Of a stretch of 64,000 nucleotides of DNA, positions 28,722-37,768 are shown in pieces. The position numbers were made by a program, and so were the translations under genes. Under the pieces are notes generated by a model. The model searched no databases. It was given only the letters and a program-made list of their open reading frames with translations, and was not told where the DNA came from. Origin of the DNA: CAWGMT01 sp963823675 (lineage in GTDB: Bacteria > Planctomycetota > Planctomycetia > Isosphaerales > Isosphaeraceae); contig CAWGMT010000013.1 in assembly GCA_963823675.1 (NCBI GenBank), positions 744,001 to 808,000 on the forward strand, in the 5' to 3' direction. The stretch's first letter is position 1, and each line of letters starts with the position of its first letter.

Positions 28722-29600
28722 ATGCGGCTTGCGGCGAAGTGGCAAACTTCGTGGTCCGTCGTCTCGTCGGGCGCTGACACCGAGCGCGCCAAATCGGTGC
28801 CTCTCGAACGGGGACGCGTTGACGTGTTACGTCTGGGTCAGGGCGACCCCATCGTTCTTGTTCCTGGGCTGGCCGGAAGCTGGAAACTGGTGCTCCCACT
28901 CGCCAGGCAACTGGCGAGAGACTTCGAGGTCTTCGCCATCGGATTACGCGGTGATCGCTCGTCGTGGGGCGGCGATAGCGACGCGTGCAGTGTTTCCGAC
29001 ATCGGCGAGCACGCCGACGACCTAGCCCGAGTCATTGAACTTCTTGGCCTGGAGTGTCCCACGGTATTCGGCGTCTCGTTCGGCGGGGCGGTCGCGCTGG
29101 AAATGGCCGTCGCTTACCCGCATCGCCTGGGAGGGCTGATCGTGCACGGCGCCGAGGCCCGTTTCCGCACGACACTCGGTTCGACGATCGCTCGCCAGGT
29201 GCTCGATCGTTTTTCTCTCCCGACTGATAACCGCTTCATCAACCAATTCTTCCATCTTCTCTACGGCGCCAAACCCAAACCTGGCCCGCTGGTTGATTTT
29301 GTCGTTGACCGGATCTGGGAGACGGATCAGAGCGTGATGGCTCGGCGATTGGCTCTACTGGAAACTTTCGACGTTTCGGATCGGCTCTGGCGAATCGAGG
29401 TACCGACCCTCGTACTGGCCGGGTTGCGCGACATCATCATCCCCGCGTCCCGGCAACGCGCCCTGGCGCAGGGAATCCTCGGCGCGCAATTCGAGGTGAT
29501 CGAAAACGCCGGTCACATCGGTTTTTTGACCCACACAACCGAAGTCGTGCGCAACGTCCGCCGCCACCTCCGCAAGGTCAAGGCCGCCTTCCAGCATTGA
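28722..29600 (+). CDS. Alpha/beta hydrolase
   Basis: A 292-residue alpha/beta hydrolase fold protein. The oxyanion region is IVLVPGLAGSWK, the nucleophile elbow is GVSFGG, the catalytic acid is probably the Asp in LVLAGLRDIIIP, and the His is in ENAGHIGFL. These form the triad of the esterase/haloperoxidase/MhpC-like group. The substrate is unknown and there is no signal peptide. ATG 28722 follows GAGGAA. It stands alone; the next gene in the same direction is 450 bases away. Confidence 0.85.
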   Translation: MRLAAKWQTSWSVVSSGADTERAKSVPLERGRVDVLRLGQGDPIVLVPGLAGSWKLVLPLARQLARDFEVFAIGLRGDRSSWGGDSDACSVSDIGEHADDLARVIELLGLECPTVFGVSFGGAVALEMAVAYPHRLGGLIVHGAEARFRTTLGSTIARQVLDRFSLPTDNRFINQFFHLLYGAKPKPGPLVDFVVDRIWETDQSVMARRLALLETFDVSDRLWRIEVPTLVLAGLRDIIIPASRQRALAQGILGAQFEVIENAGHIGFLTHTTEVVRNVRRHLRKVKAAFQH

Positions 29601-29639
29601 TGTGCGTCCTCTACATGTAAGCGGTCGGGACTCAACTTG

Positions 29640-29953
29640 AACTCGGCAAAGACCTTCAATCCCTTGCACCTCGCCTTCAAGCTTTCCACCAGTTCACGCT
29701 TCACCGAACCCGACCCGATCCAGATCGCATTGACACCGTAGTCGTCCAGGGACGATCCCCTGTCGAAGATCTGGGTCGGCACGCCCCCGTAGATTCCGCG
29801 GATCTCGATGTGCGACCGTCGCTCGGATCGTCCAGGCGGTTGTGTCGTGGCGAAACACACGCACAAGTTGAGGACCACGACTGCCAGTCCCGTGGCTTTC
29901 GGCAATGACGGAAATCCGCACATCGTATTCGCTTTCTTTGGTCGTTCGTTCAC
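29640..29953 (-). pseudogene. 5' remnant of a glycosidase-like secreted protein gene
   Basis: The frame opens with a signal-peptide-like leader (GLAVVVLNLCVCFATTQPP). It then gives IEIRGIYGGVPTQIFDRG, VNAIWIGSGSV and GLKVFAEF, the N-terminal barrel strand pattern of a family of secreted glycoside-hydrolase-like proteins common in planctomycetes (from memory). Homology stops after KVFAEF, and the frame continues as the antisense of the hydrolase gene. Only about 100 codons of what should be a protein of several hundred residues remain. It looks like a deletion-truncated gene. Confidence 0.55.
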
Positions 29954-30094
29954 CGCGCGAGATCACGTCGCCGGGAACCGGTCCCCGATTGCTCGTGAAT
30001 CCGCTAGTATCGAATCAACGCCCGGCCGTCTCAAGAGGCCGGCTTCGATGTTGTGAGCGGTACGCCGTTAACCTCGAATCTCACGGATCGATTC

Positions 30095-30673
30095 ATGTGC
30101 TCTCCATTGATCTCGTCACGCCTTGAAGAGGCTTTGCGCTGGGCAGCCCAGTGCCATCAAGGCCAAACTCGTCACGGGGGAAATACGCCCTATATCACCC
30201 ACGTCGTCGCCGTCGCAATCATCCTCGATCGGGCGCGGTTTGACGAGGACGTCGTCATCGCCGGCCTGCTTCACGATATCGTCGAGGATACGCCGGTCAT
30301 GCTCACGGAGGTGGCCGCTCGATTTGGAAACTGCGTGGCCGAAATCGTCCGGCATTGCTCCGAGGTCAAGACCGACGATCTCGGGCTGAAACGGCCTTGG
30401 ATCGACCGGAAGCGTGACCACATCGCGGCACTGGCCGACGCCCCTCTTGCCGCGCGGGCGGTCGTCCTGGCCGACAAGCTGCATAACCTCGTCTGCATCG
30501 AGGTCGACCTCCTCCAGGGCCGTCCGGTCTGGTCTCAATTCCACGCGGAGCGGGATCAGGTTCTCTGGTATTACCACGCCATGATCGACCGATGCGGCGA
30601 GGACGAACATCGGCTGGTGCAACTTGCCGAGGTATGTCGCCAAGTGCTGAGCCGCATCGAAGGTGCGGGGTAG
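30095..30673 (+). CDS. HD-domain hydrolase (RelA/SpoT-HD / Mesh1-like)
   Basis: About 192 residues. The (p)ppGpp-hydrolase-type HD pattern is present: an early His in NTPYITHVVAVA, the HD pair in AGLLHDIVEDT, and Asp in VVLADKLHNL. This is the order seen in SpoT HD domains and small alarmone hydrolases, but no synthetase or TGS domain is present. It would hydrolyse an alarmone or a related nucleotide. ATG 30095 fits the family length; GTG 30053 would add 14 residues and has no ribosome site either. It is followed after 12 bases by a small gene, probably co-transcribed. Confidence 0.8.
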   Translation: MCSPLISSRLEEALRWAAQCHQGQTRHGGNTPYITHVVAVAIILDRARFDEDVVIAGLLHDIVEDTPVMLTEVAARFGNCVAEIVRHCSEVKTDDLGLKRPWIDRKRDHIAALADAPLAARAVVLADKLHNLVCIEVDLLQGRPVWSQFHAERDQVLWYYHAMIDRCGEDEHRLVQLAEVCRQVLSRIEGAG

Positions 30674-30685
30674 AGGAGGAGTTCC

Positions 30686-30877
30686 GTGAGCATAAAACTC
30701 ATCCCCCTGAGCCGGCTGGCGGCAGATTCGCAGGGGACACTGACTGAGTGTCTGGACTCTGGGGAGGCGCTGGTCGTTGAGCTGCCGGAGCTATCCGACC
30801 GCACCAGTCGCCGAGCCCGATGCGGCCTCTCCCGCGACGTCACTCTTGAGCTTGCCGAGCAGATCATCATAAGTTGA
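30686..30877 (+). CDS. Small antitoxin-like protein, possibly truncated
   Basis: 63 residues with a GTG start and a strong AGGAGGAG site. The N-terminus (IKLIPLSRLAADSQGTLTEC, then GEALVVELP) resembles planctomycete proteins of about 80-90 residues that look like Phd/YefM-type antitoxins (from memory). The second half (LSDRTSRRARCGLSRD) does not continue that pattern, so a deletion or frame change after ELP is possible. It probably shares a transcript with the HD hydrolase. No toxin is adjacent. Confidence 0.5.
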   Translation: MSIKLIPLSRLAADSQGTLTECLDSGEALVVELPELSDRTSRRARCGLSRDVTLELAEQIIIS

Positions 30878-30964
30878 ACGGCATGCCGCGATCGTAGACA
30901 AACCGAGGTGGGAGCCCTACCACGCGACTTGCCCCCAGGCGAAACAGTGCGCGGCGGCAGGTTG

Positions 30965-31867
30965 TCAGCTCTTGCGCCTGGAGGAGTGCGGTGACACGCC
31001 AGCCGGAACGGCCGTGCTCGTCGCGGGCCTCCCCGCGCGCACATGCAGACCGCCCCGATCGCGCAGGTGATTCGCGACCAGGTCGGCGTTGTCGGTTTGC
31101 CCAGGCGCCGCGCCGCCAACCACTTCGAGATAGAGCCAGCTCTCGGCGTCGCGGACTCCGTCGATCGCGTCGAAAAGGAGCGCGAGCGGGCCGTTATCCC
31201 CCTCTTCGGTCAAACATGCCAGGCTCGGCCGGTGGCCGATCATGCAGGCCGCCGACTCGAGCACGGTGCCTCCCTCGATCTCACGCAGGCGGTTGTCCCT
31301 CAGGGTCGTGCCCGAGCTGGTCAAATCGACGATGATGTCGGCGATCCCCAGGCTCGGATGCAGCTCGAGCGCCCCGTCCGAGTGGATCAATTGATAATAA
31401 TAGATGCCGAATTTACGGAAGTGCTGCCGGACAAGCGCCGGATACTTGGTTGAGACCCGGAAGCTGCGGCTGGCGCTCTTGTATTCCGTCGTCAGATCGA
31501 CTAGATCCAGGATGTGGCTGACGTCGATCCAACTTTCGGGCACGGCGATGGCCAGCCGGCAGCCGCCAAATCCCAGGTCGGAGACGGCCACGATCGCCTG
31601 GTCGGCAAAAGCGGCGTGCTCAGAAAAGACATCCAGGCCCGTCACACCGAGATGGCAGCGCCCTTCTTGAACCTGGATTACAATATCGGCCGGACGCATG
31701 AAGACGACGTGGAATCGGCTCTGGCCGGCGATCGTGGCCTCGTACTGGCGGTCGCTGGGTCGCCTGACCTTGTAGCCGGCCGTCTTCAAGAGCTCGACGG
31801 TCCCCTCGTAGAGATGGCCCTTGGAGGGAAGTGCCAGCCGGATCGGATCGATGGGTTCTCTGGACAT
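30965..31867 (-). CDS. hisG: ATP phosphoribosyltransferase HisG
   Basis: 300 residues. It starts at ATG 31865-31867, 14 bases after hisZ; the frame stays open far upstream, but that part is antisense to function. Catalytic-domain signatures are present: RLALPSKGHLYEGT, a DRQYEA pocket, EGRCHLGVTGLDV and the PRPP loop IVDLTSSGTTLRDN. It makes phosphoribosyl-ATP, the first step of histidine synthesis. With a HisZ gene beside it, a short HisG of about 210 residues is expected. This one continues with LLFDAIDGVRDAESWLYLEV and a basic/serine tail lacking the usual C-terminal regulatory domain pattern. Confidence 0.87.
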   Translation of the reverse strand: MSREPIDPIRLALPSKGHLYEGTVELLKTAGYKVRRPSDRQYEATIAGQSRFHVVFMRPADIVIQVQEGRCHLGVTGLDVFSEHAAFADQAIVAVSDLGFGGCRLAIAVPESWIDVSHILDLVDLTTEYKSASRSFRVSTKYPALVRQHFRKFGIYYYQLIHSDGALELHPSLGIADIIVDLTSSGTTLRDNRLREIEGGTVLESAACMIGHRPSLACLTEEGDNGPLALLFDAIDGVRDAESWLYLEVVGGAAPGQTDNADLVANHLRDRGGLHVRAGRPATSTAVPAGVSPHSSRRKS

Positions 31868-31881
31868 GAGCCGAGCATCCT

Positions 31882-33125
31882 TCATGCCGCGTTCGACGTG
31901 ACGTCGACCAGCCGCTCGAGCCCAAAAGCGAACCCGACGCCGCGCGCGTCGCGGTCGCTCCCCAGGACACGGGCCAGGCCATCGTAACGTCCGCCTCCGC
32001 AGACTTCGATCGGTCCGGCCGGAGTCGGGACAACCAGCTCGAAGATCATCTGGGTGTAAAAGCCGATCCCCCGGCCGAAACCCAGGTCCAGCTCGACCCG
32101 GCTTGACTCGACGCCGTGCGCGCCGAGGTGCGCCACCAGCTCTCCCAGGCCGGATACCGATCGAGGCGCCAGTGCGGCGAATGATCTGGCTAGTTGCGCG
32201 AGCACGATGTCGGTCGGGCCGCGCAGCTCGGCGAGCGCATGGACCTGCTGGCGTACCCGGCCCAGGATCTGGTCGAGCGAGCGGGCCAGGTCCCACTTCC
32301 GCCGCAGGCGGTGAATGATCTCGTGGCCCGATCGGCGGCCGGTGACGTCGGGTACGAGGTGCCGGAACAAGCGATCGACTCCGCGGTCGTCGGCCCGGCT
32401 TACCGCCGGCACGATGGCCTCGGCGTCGTCTCCAGCCTTGAGCCACCCGGCCAGGCGATCCAGCGCCGACTCGAGATCCTGGATGCCTTTCCCTTCCGCG
32501 GCCGAGGCGCTCAGCATCTCGACCAAGGCCGAGGTGGCCGCCGGCGGCAGCCCTGTTCCACCCAGGATTTCGAGGATCAGTCCGACATGTCCGATCCGAA
32601 CGAACGCATCCGGGATTCCCGCCTCCTGGAGCGACCGATTGGCCAGGCCGATCACTTCGGCGTCCGCGGCCGATCCCCCAGCCCCGATCAACTCGACGCC
32701 GACCTGGGTAAACTCGCGCAGGCGGTGGCCGCTCGGGTCGCTCTCATACCGGAACACCGGGCCCGAGGAGCTCACGCGCCAGGGCAGGGGCGGGCAGAAG
32801 GCGCTTCGGCATAGGCTCGCACGATGCTCGCGGTGAGCTCGGGTCGCAGGCAGATCGCCGCCGGGCCGCCACCGGTCAGCTCGAAGAGCTTGGACACAAT
32901 CCCCGCGCCGCTTTTCCGCTCGTGCAGCTCGGCAAATTCCAGGATCGGCGTGCGCACGGGCTCGTAACCTGCTCGCGCGAAGCCCTCGAGCAGTTGCCGC
33001 TCGAGAGCCGCCAATCGCGAGCAGTCGGCCGCCAGGTAGTCTTGCGTTCCGCGAACCAGCCCGACCGGACGCTCCAGCAGCGGTATCGAGCCGCGCGGCA
33101 CTGGCTGGGATGCCGGAGCGTTCAT
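31882..33125 (-). CDS. hisZ: ATP phosphoribosyltransferase regulatory subunit HisZ, with one frame change
   Basis: A HisRS-like protein of about 414 residues. The start ATG 33123-33125 overlaps the hisS stop as ATGA. The first frame reads PVGLVRGTQDYLAADC and then SGAGIVSKLFELTG...LRPELTASIVRAYAE. Near 32780, in a run of G and C, the frame changes and continues SGPVFRYESDPSGHRLREF (motif 2), then ELDLGFGRGIGFYTQMIFE and CGGGRYDGLA to the end. The total is one base short of a multiple of three. The fold of class II synthetases is kept. HisZ forms a hetero-octamer with HisG and is its feedback sensor. Confidence 0.8.
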
Positions 33126-34492
33126 GGACCGGCTCCTTCCTGCTTGAGGATCTCAAGCGCGCTTTCGACCGAGTCCTCGAGTACCGACAGGTCAAGCCCC
33201 TTGTCCTCTTCGCGCGTGGTCAAGCTGCGGAGGTTGAAAACCTGCCTGGCCTGCTCGTCCGGTCCGACGATCACGGCGAGCTTATGGCCGCGCTTCGAGC
33301 CATAACCCATTTGCTTGCCGATCGAGATCGGGTCGGGAAAGACCTCGGCCCCGATCCCCGCGGCCCGCAGCCGTGCCGCCAGCTTGATGGGTACGCTCGG
33401 GTCGGTCCCGGGAAAGTTCGCGACCAGAACCGGCACCGTCGTCGAACTGGACTTGAGCCGGCCGGCCTCGTCCAGGAGTGCCAGCAGCCGATCGAGCCCG
33501 ATCGACGCCCCCACGCCGGGCAGTCGCCGCGGGGTGAACAAGCTCGCGAGGTTGTCGTACCGTCCGCCCGATGCGACACTCCCGAACTTTTCCCAGCCGT
33601 TGACGGTCGTCTCGAAGACGATACCTGTATAGTAATCAAGGCCCCGGGCCAGTCCGAGATTGATCCGGAACCGATTCGGCGGCACGCCGGCTGCGACGAG
33701 TAGCTCGAGGACCGTGTGCAGGTTCGCGATGCCTTCCTGGACGAGTGGATTGGCTCCCAGGGCCTTCTTTGCATCTTCCAGGATCTCGTCCCCTCCTCGA
33801 AATCGAACGGCTAGCTCGACGATTTGTGCGGCTTTGTCCGCCGGCAAACCCGCCCCGCCACCGTTGACGCTCTTTTGCAGTTCGTCGCACACGCCGTCGG
33901 CGCCGAGCTTGTCCAGTTTGTCGAGGGCCCGGAGTACCGGACCGCATCGATTTCCCAGGCCCTGCAAATCGAGCAAACCGGTCAGTACTCTGCGGTCGTT
34001 GAGCGTGATCGTGAAGTCGGACACTCCTGCCGAAATGAGCGCCGCGTGGATCACCTGGGCGGTCTCGGCGTCGGCAACCGTGCTCTCGGTGCCGATCGTG
34101 TCGAAATCGCACTGCGCGAATTCGCGAAATCGGCCCTTGGCCGGGCGCTCGCCGCGAAAGACCGATCCGATGGCGTAACGCTTGAACGGAGTACCCAGTT
34201 CGTCAATGTGCTTGGCCACGAATCGGGCCAGGGGAACCGTCAGGTCGAATCTCAGGGCCAGCTCGCCCGGAGTACCACCTTTATTGGTCACCTCGAAGAT
34301 CTGCCGCAGAACCTCATCCGAGCCTGCTCCTTTCCCGGTCAGGACTTCCATCCGCTCAATGTGCGGCGTCTCGATCGGCACGAACCCGAAGCTGGCGAAC
34401 GTCGCGCGGAAGCCCGCCAGGATTCGCTCGCGCGGAATCATCACCGCCGGGGTCAGGTCTCTGAGGCCGCTGGCCACGCGAGGGTCGATCAT
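33122..34492 (-). CDS. hisS: Histidyl-tRNA synthetase
   Basis: 456 residues, class II. Motif 1 is near the start. TVPLARFVAKH, YAIGSVFRGERPAKGRFREF (motif 2), the histidine loops LGLARGLDYYTG and ASGGRYDNLA, and motif 3 GVGASIGLDRLLALLD are all present. An anticodon-binding domain follows (VLVANFPGTD, LAVIVGPDEQARQVFNLRSL). ATG 34490-34492 (MIDPRVASG) is chosen because the extra upstream residues overlap the vWA gene end. It attaches histidine to tRNA-His. It lies 19 bases after the vWA gene and overlaps hisZ, so hisS-hisZ-hisG form one transcript. Confidence 0.92.
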   Translation of the reverse strand: MIDPRVASGLRDLTPAVMIPRERILAGFRATFASFGFVPIETPHIERMEVLTGKGAGSDEVLRQIFEVTNKGGTPGELALRFDLTVPLARFVAKHIDELGTPFKRYAIGSVFRGERPAKGRFREFAQCDFDTIGTESTVADAETAQVIHAALISAGVSDFTITLNDRRVLTGLLDLQGLGNRCGPVLRALDKLDKLGADGVCDELQKSVNGGGAGLPADKAAQIVELAVRFRGGDEILEDAKKALGANPLVQEGIANLHTVLELLVAAGVPPNRFRINLGLARGLDYYTGIVFETTVNGWEKFGSVASGGRYDNLASLFTPRRLPGVGASIGLDRLLALLDEAGRLKSSSTTVPVLVANFPGTDPSVPIKLAARLRAAGIGAEVFPDPISIGKQMGYGSKRGHKLAVIVGPDEQARQVFNLRSLTTREEDKGLDLSVLEDSVESALEILKQEGAGP

Positions 34493-34511
34493 GGAGCGAA
34501 TTCTCTTTCTT

Positions 34512-35441
34512 TCAGTTTCGGCCCTGGTCACCGAGCGGCCGCGCGACATAACGGCCGCCGTTGGCGGCGGCGATCCGCTTGAGATGGTCGCCAGCCAGCC
34601 CGGGGGCGAGGTCGATGCAGTGGATCGGGACCTTGCGCCTGTTGAACTTGGTGATCTCTTCGACGGTCCCCGGTGGATACTCGCCGTCGGAGAGCAGGAA
34701 GACGGCGTCCGGCTTCAGTCCCAGCGCCTGCCGCATCGCGGCGCGGGGATCGGTGCCGCCGTCGGGCTCGATCAAGCGAAGCCACGAGATCAAGAGGTTC
34801 TTGGACTGGAGATCCGCGGTTCGGGGCGTGGGACCACCGGGCATGGGATTGGATTCGTGGTTATAGAAGATCACCTCAAACCGCTGGGGCGCTTGCAGGG
34901 CAAGCACGCTGCGCCGCAGCTCGATCGTCGCGCGGGCAAGTCGAGCTTCGTCGATCATGCTGCCCGAGCTGTCCACGACGTAAACAAAGAACAGGCCTCG
35001 CTCGCGGATGCCGAAAAACGAAGCCCGCCGCCAGGGGGGAATTTCGTTCCAGTCGGCGGCGTCGGCGGCGTTGTAACGGTCCTTGGGATCGCTTCCCGGC
35101 GGCATGAGAAACGGGCTTCTGGGTTTCTCCATCTCGGCCTGGGTGCGAACCTCCACAGCGAAAGGGCCGTCGCCGGCCGCCGGCTGGGATCGCCGGGAAA
35201 AGGGCGCACTCGCCGCCGGCTTCTGGGTCGAGGCCGGCCCGGCGCTCCCGCCAGGCTTGGATTTTGGGGCAGGCCGACCCGCTGGCTGGGGCGCCCTGTC
35301 TTTCGTCTGGCCGGGCGCAGGCTTGGTCTGGTCCTTTGCTTGAGACCGAGCCTGGTTTGGCGGTTCCTGCGCGCTGCGCGACGATTGCTGGTCCTGGGCC
35401 GCCATGGCGGTCGCCAAAATCAGGGCGGGCAACCACGACAT
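34512..35441 (-). CDS. Secreted von Willebrand factor A protein
   Basis: 309 residues. ATG 35439-35441 (MSWLPALILATAMAAQ) is preceded by AGGAG eight bases upstream and gives a clean signal peptide; a longer frame has no site. Residues about 20-135 are low-complexity (Q, P, K, S). A vWA domain follows, with the metal site D157-S-S-G-S (VYVVDSSGSM) and later GGTDPRAAMRQAL and FLLSDGEYP. Such domains bind proteins through a metal ion. It probably heads the hisS operon by position, but a functional link with histidine genes is not evident. Confidence 0.82.
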   Translation of the reverse strand: MSWLPALILATAMAAQDQQSSRSAQEPPNQARSQAKDQTKPAPGQTKDRAPQPAGRPAPKSKPGGSAGPASTQKPAASAPFSRRSQPAAGDGPFAVEVRTQAEMEKPRSPFLMPPGSDPKDRYNAADAADWNEIPPWRRASFFGIRERGLFFVYVVDSSGSMIDEARLARATIELRRSVLALQAPQRFEVIFYNHESNPMPGGPTPRTADLQSKNLLISWLRLIEPDGGTDPRAAMRQALGLKPDAVFLLSDGEYPPGTVEEITKFNRRKVPIHCIDLAPGLAGDHLKRIAAANGGRYVARPLGDQGRN

Positions 35442-35692
35442 CTCGATCACTCCTGGCGGGTCAGCCGGGTCCGTTCTAGAAGGGCCCGCCACGGCAGAAG
35501 CCATGCCGGCGGACGAGGCTAGTGTACCATAATGGCGTCGCTAATGAGCGGTTCCCGCTCCGACCACTAGGATCGCTCGTCCGTGTTTTATAAAATACAA
35601 TGGAAATCGGGAGGAACAGACTCGGCGCGGCTGTCGAAGTGCGCGTGTGCGCCGGGCCCAGGCGATCTGTATTTTCCGGGTGAGAATCGCAA

Positions 35693-36487
35693 ATGCTGGC
35701 GAAGCGGATCATTCCCTGCCTCGACGTTGACCATGGCCGAGTGGTGAAGGGAACGAATTTTGTCAATCTCAGGGATGCGGGCGACCCCGTCGCCGTGGCC
35801 GCGCGCTACGACGCGGAAGGAGCCGATGAGCTCGTGTTCCTGGACATCACGGCCAGCCACGAAGTGCGCGCCATCCTCCTGGACGTGGTGAGTCGCACGG
35901 CTGAGGTCTGCTTCATGCCGCTCTGCGTCGGTGGCGGGATCCGCACGCTCGATGACATCCGAACTCTCTTGAAGGCCGGCGCCGACAAGGTCTCGATCAA
36001 CTCGGCGGCGGTGCGCGATCCCGAGCTGATCCGCCAGGCGGCCCGGCGGTTCGGCAGCCAATGCATCGTGGTCAATATCGACCCCAAGCGCGTCTGGCAC
36101 GACGGGAGTGAAGTCTGGGAAGTTCATATCAATGGCGGACGGTTGCCGACCGGCCGGGACGCCGTTTCATGGGCGCGGGAAGTCGAACGTCTGGGCGCCG
36201 GCGAGGTCGTGCTGACCAGCATGGACGCCGACGGGACGAAAAACGGCTACGACCTGGAAATGACGCGCGCCGTGGTCGACGCCGTCGGGATCCCGGTCGT
36301 GGCGTCCGGCGGTGCCGGCAGCCCCGAGCATCTCCGCGCCGCTCTGGCCGAGGGTGGTGCCAGCGCAGCCCTGGCCGCAAGCATCTTTCATTACCGCGAA
36401 TATTCGATTGGAGAAACCAAGGACTACCTGGCCCGGCGGGGCGTGCCCGTCCGGCTGGTCGAACCGCGAAAGCCTGCGGTCGCCTGA
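35693..36487 (+). CDS. hisF: Imidazole glycerol phosphate synthase subunit HisF
   Basis: 264 residues, a full TIM-barrel. It has [20 protein letters not shown] with catalytic Asp 11, [23 protein letters not shown], the second catalytic Asp in [14 protein letters not shown], and [13 protein letters not shown]. It takes ammonia from HisH to make imidazole glycerol phosphate and AICAR. Note [10 protein letters not shown] near the start, the loop that binds phosphate. It is divergent from the vWA-hisSZG cluster, so the locus is a divided his regulon. Confidence 0.93.
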   Translation: MLAKRIIPCLDVDHGRVVKGTNFVNLRDAGDPVAVAARYDAEGADELVFLDITASHEVRAILLDVVSRTAEVCFMPLCVGGGIRTLDDIRTLLKAGADKVSINSAAVRDPELIRQAARRFGSQCIVVNIDPKRVWHDGSEVWEVHINGGRLPTGRDAVSWAREVERLGAGEVVLTSMDADGTKNGYDLEMTRAVVDAVGIPVVASGGAGSPEHLRAALAEGGASAALAASIFHYREYSIGETKDYLARRGVPVRLVEPRKPAVA

Positions 36488-36600
36488 GTCGGACCAGTAT
36501 CGGTAAGATGGCATAGGTCGAAAACGTCTCGCTGCGACGAGGAATGGCTTACCGGCACGACGATTGTTCTTAACTTCCCGGATTAACAGGAGCCAAGTTC

Positions 36601-37752
36601 ATGGCGACGGTCACCGAAACCCCGATCGAAGCTCTGCCCAATGAGCCCGAGGCCAACAAGCTCTTTCGAATGGTAATGAAGTACAAGGGATCTGACCTCC
36701 ACCTCAAGGTCGGCCAGCCCCCCGCGATGCGACTGGCCGGCGTCCTCCGATACATGCAGCTACCGCCGCTCTCCACCGCCGATATGGAGCGCCTGATGTA
36801 TCCGCTCCTGTCGGCCCGGCAAAGAGGAATCCTCGACGAGGAAGGCGGGGTCGATCTCGCCCACGTCGTCTTCGATGCGGACCTCGAGACACGCTTTCGC
36901 GTCAATTTGTTCCGGCAGCGCGGCAAGCTGAGCCTGGTAGCACGGCGCGTCAACAACTCGATTCCCAACTTCGAGGGCCTCGGCCTGCCTGACGTTCTCG
37001 GCGAGATCGCCAGCTACGACCAGGGGATCGTGATCTTGGCGGGGGTCACGGGCAGCGGAAAGTCGACCACGATCGCCTCGATGCTCCAGTACGTCAACGA
37101 GCGGGAACGGTATCACATCGTGACCCTCGAAGACCCGATCGAATATACCTTTCGCGATGACAAGTCGATCATCAACCAGCGAGAGATCGGCATCGACGTC
37201 ATCGACTGGGACATCGCGCTGAAGCATGCCGTGCGTCAAGATCCCGATATCATCCTGGTCGGCGAAATGCGCGACAAGGACACGTTTAGTGCCGCCTTGC
37301 ACGCGGCCGAAACTGGCCACCTGGTCTTCGGAACGATCCACGCTTCGAGTGCGCCTTCGACGATCAGCCGCATTCTCGACTTGTTCCCGCGCGACATGCA
37401 CGGTGCGATGCGGCAGAACCTGGCGTTCAACCTCAAGGCCATCATCGCCCAGAAGTTGCTGCCGACCACCAAGGAGCTGGCGGCCAAGGGGCTTACCCGT
37501 GTCCCCACGTGCGAGATTCTGAGGATGAATCCGACGGTCCGCAAACTGATTCAAAACGAGGAGGACGCGAAGCTGGCCGATGCGATCCGGATCGGCAAGG
37601 AAGAAGGAATGATGGACTTTACCGAGAGCTTGCGCCAGCTCGTCGTCGCCGAAAAGATCGAGCGCGGCGTGGCGTTCGAGGTCGCGCCCAGTCCCGAGGC
37701 TTTGAAAATGGCGCTCAAGGGCATTACACTCGCACAACCCGGAATTCTCTAA
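36601..37752 (+). CDS. pilT: Type IV pilus retraction-type ATPase (PilT family)
   Basis: 383 residues. The N-terminal PAS-like domain has the PilT start pattern KYKGSDLHLKVGQPPAMRL. Walker A is at 148-156 (GVTGSGKST), the Asp box is IVTLEDPIEY, Walker B is PDIILVGEMRD, and the His box is ETGHLVFGTIHA. The retraction motif AIRLG-type region is changed to ADAIRIGKEEGMMDF, so activity as a true retraction motor is likely but not certain. It is soluble and acts on a pilus base. It is 16 bases ahead of the PilB-like gene; with the CvpA-like gene they appear to be one operon. Confidence 0.88.
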   Translation: MATVTETPIEALPNEPEANKLFRMVMKYKGSDLHLKVGQPPAMRLAGVLRYMQLPPLSTADMERLMYPLLSARQRGILDEEGGVDLAHVVFDADLETRFRVNLFRQRGKLSLVARRVNNSIPNFEGLGLPDVLGEIASYDQGIVILAGVTGSGKSTTIASMLQYVNERERYHIVTLEDPIEYTFRDDKSIINQREIGIDVIDWDIALKHAVRQDPDIILVGEMRDKDTFSAALHAAETGHLVFGTIHASSAPSTISRILDLFPRDMHGAMRQNLAFNLKAIIAQKLLPTTKELAAKGLTRVPTCEILRMNPTVRKLIQNEEDAKLADAIRIGKEEGMMDFTESLRQLVVAEKIERGVAFEVAPSPEALKMALKGITLAQPGIL

Positions 37753-37768
37753 CAATAGAAGGATGGCA

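Noticed and set aside
29513..29639. Continuing the glycosidase remnant to its open-frame end
   Set aside because: This part is antisense to the hydrolase C-terminus and shows no family pattern.
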